DNA from: Sulfurimonadaceae bacterium
GTDB taxonomy: Bacteria > Campylobacterota > Campylobacteria > Campylobacterales > Sulfurimonadaceae
Assembly (NCBI GenBank): GCA_030610325.1
Contig: JAUWRZ010000191.1
Location: 1 to 5,023 of the forward strand
DNA: 5,023 bases
Direction of reading: 5' to 3'
Position numbers and translations under genes: made by a program. A model generated the notes under the pieces. It searched no databases and was not told the origin of the DNA. It worked only from the letters and a program-made list of their open reading frames with translations. Position 1 is the first letter of the stretch, and every line of letters starts with the position of its first letter. This document shows, piece after piece, positions 4,879 to 5,023 of the stretch.

Positions 4879-5023
4879 TGTCCGATCGTGAACTCGAAGA
4901 AGCTGGTCTTATCGTCCTTAGCGTCGTTAAGCGGTTTGGCAAAGACAAGCTGAACAGGGCCGACTGGGGAGAACCACTCAAGGCCAAGTCCGTAACCACC
5001 GCGAGAGACATCCTCAAATGACC
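4869..5023 (-). CDS. bamA: BamA outer-membrane assembly factor, C-terminal 50 residues (5' truncated)
   Basis: On the - strand an open frame enters from the right edge (first full codon at 5021-5019) and ends with TAG at 4871-4869, giving 50 visible residues. It has no start codon because it is only the gene's 3' end. The visible protein contains GYGLGLEWFSPVGPVQLVFA, then KPLND, and closes with FFEFTIGQRF. This aligns with the last two beta-strands of E. coli BamA (recalled as LQWMSPLGPLVFSYAQP ... FQFNIGKTW). BamA is the 16-strand barrel that, with its lipoprotein partners and POTRA domains, folds and inserts outer-membrane proteins. The C-terminal Phe and alternating aromatic/hydrophobic pattern form the beta-signal recognised by the machinery itself. 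It converges on ppx across 213 bases. The call is strong despite the short length; a TamA or other Omp85 member is less likely. Confidence 0.9.
   Translation of the reverse strand, partial: SFEDVSRGGYGLGLEWFSPVGPVQLVFAKPLNDAKDDKTSFFEFTIGQRF

Noticed and set aside
4823..5017. 64-codon - strand open frame starting with ATG at the right edge
   Set aside because: It is in a different frame from the bamA 3' end, whose protein matches a well-known C-terminus. Its Ser/Arg/Leu-rich translation looks like a frame shadow.
1..5023. CRISPR array, tRNA/rRNA genes, insertion sequence or prophage
   Set aside because: No regularly spaced repeats, cloverleaf-like segments, rRNA-like sequence, transposase motifs or terminal inverted repeats were seen on either strand.

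Overview
The window looks like a chromosomal housekeeping segment from a member of the Campylobacterota (formerly Epsilonproteobacteria), most likely a free-living Sulfurovum/Sulfurimonas-type organism. The strongest evidence is the left edge: the visible 95 residues of an OmpR-type regulator match, from memory, the H. pylori HsrA (HP1043) / C. jejuni CosR protein almost residue for residue. A 2[4Fe-4S] ferredoxin followed directly by a Ppx/GppA phosphatase is also an arrangement I recall from Helicobacter and Campylobacter. By eye the base composition is more GC-rich than those two pathogens, which is why I favour an environmental relative. This placement is from recall and was not checked by a search.

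Layout. 1-290: 3' end of hsrA (+). 291-458: intergenic, with an 8-bp stem-loop and then a consensus -10 box lying almost on top of the next start codon. 459-1355: three small uncharacterised genes on the + strand. They are a 115-aa protein with one N-terminal membrane segment, an abutting 98-aa coiled-coil/membrane protein, and a 70-aa soluble protein. 1474-2772: a complete membrane sensor histidine kinase with no response regulator gene beside it inside the window except hsrA. 2773-2936: a clear intrinsic terminator (2820-2861) and then a promoter. 2937-4655: a tightly coupled two-gene operon of ferredoxin and exopolyphosphatase/pppGpp phosphohydrolase. 4656-4868: a convergent intergenic region with two REP-like hairpins and several short repeats. 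4869-5023: the 3' end of bamA on the - strand.

How the genes may fit together. The terminator and new promoter at 2820-2900 divide the window into two transcription units. The first is small genes plus kinase, and its internal promoter arrangement is uncertain. The second is fdx-ppx, where the ppx ribosome-binding site lies inside the last codons of the ferredoxin gene. As I recall, hsrA, fdx and ppx are close together in Campylobacter, so the small-gene/kinase block (about 459-2772) would be a lineage-specific interruption of a conserved neighbourhood. I see no mobile element, CRISPR array, tRNA or rRNA. The most unusual items are the probably leaderless small membrane gene at 459, the small-gene/kinase cassette, and the REP-like pair between ppx and bamA. 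Nothing in the window is convincing as a wholly new system.
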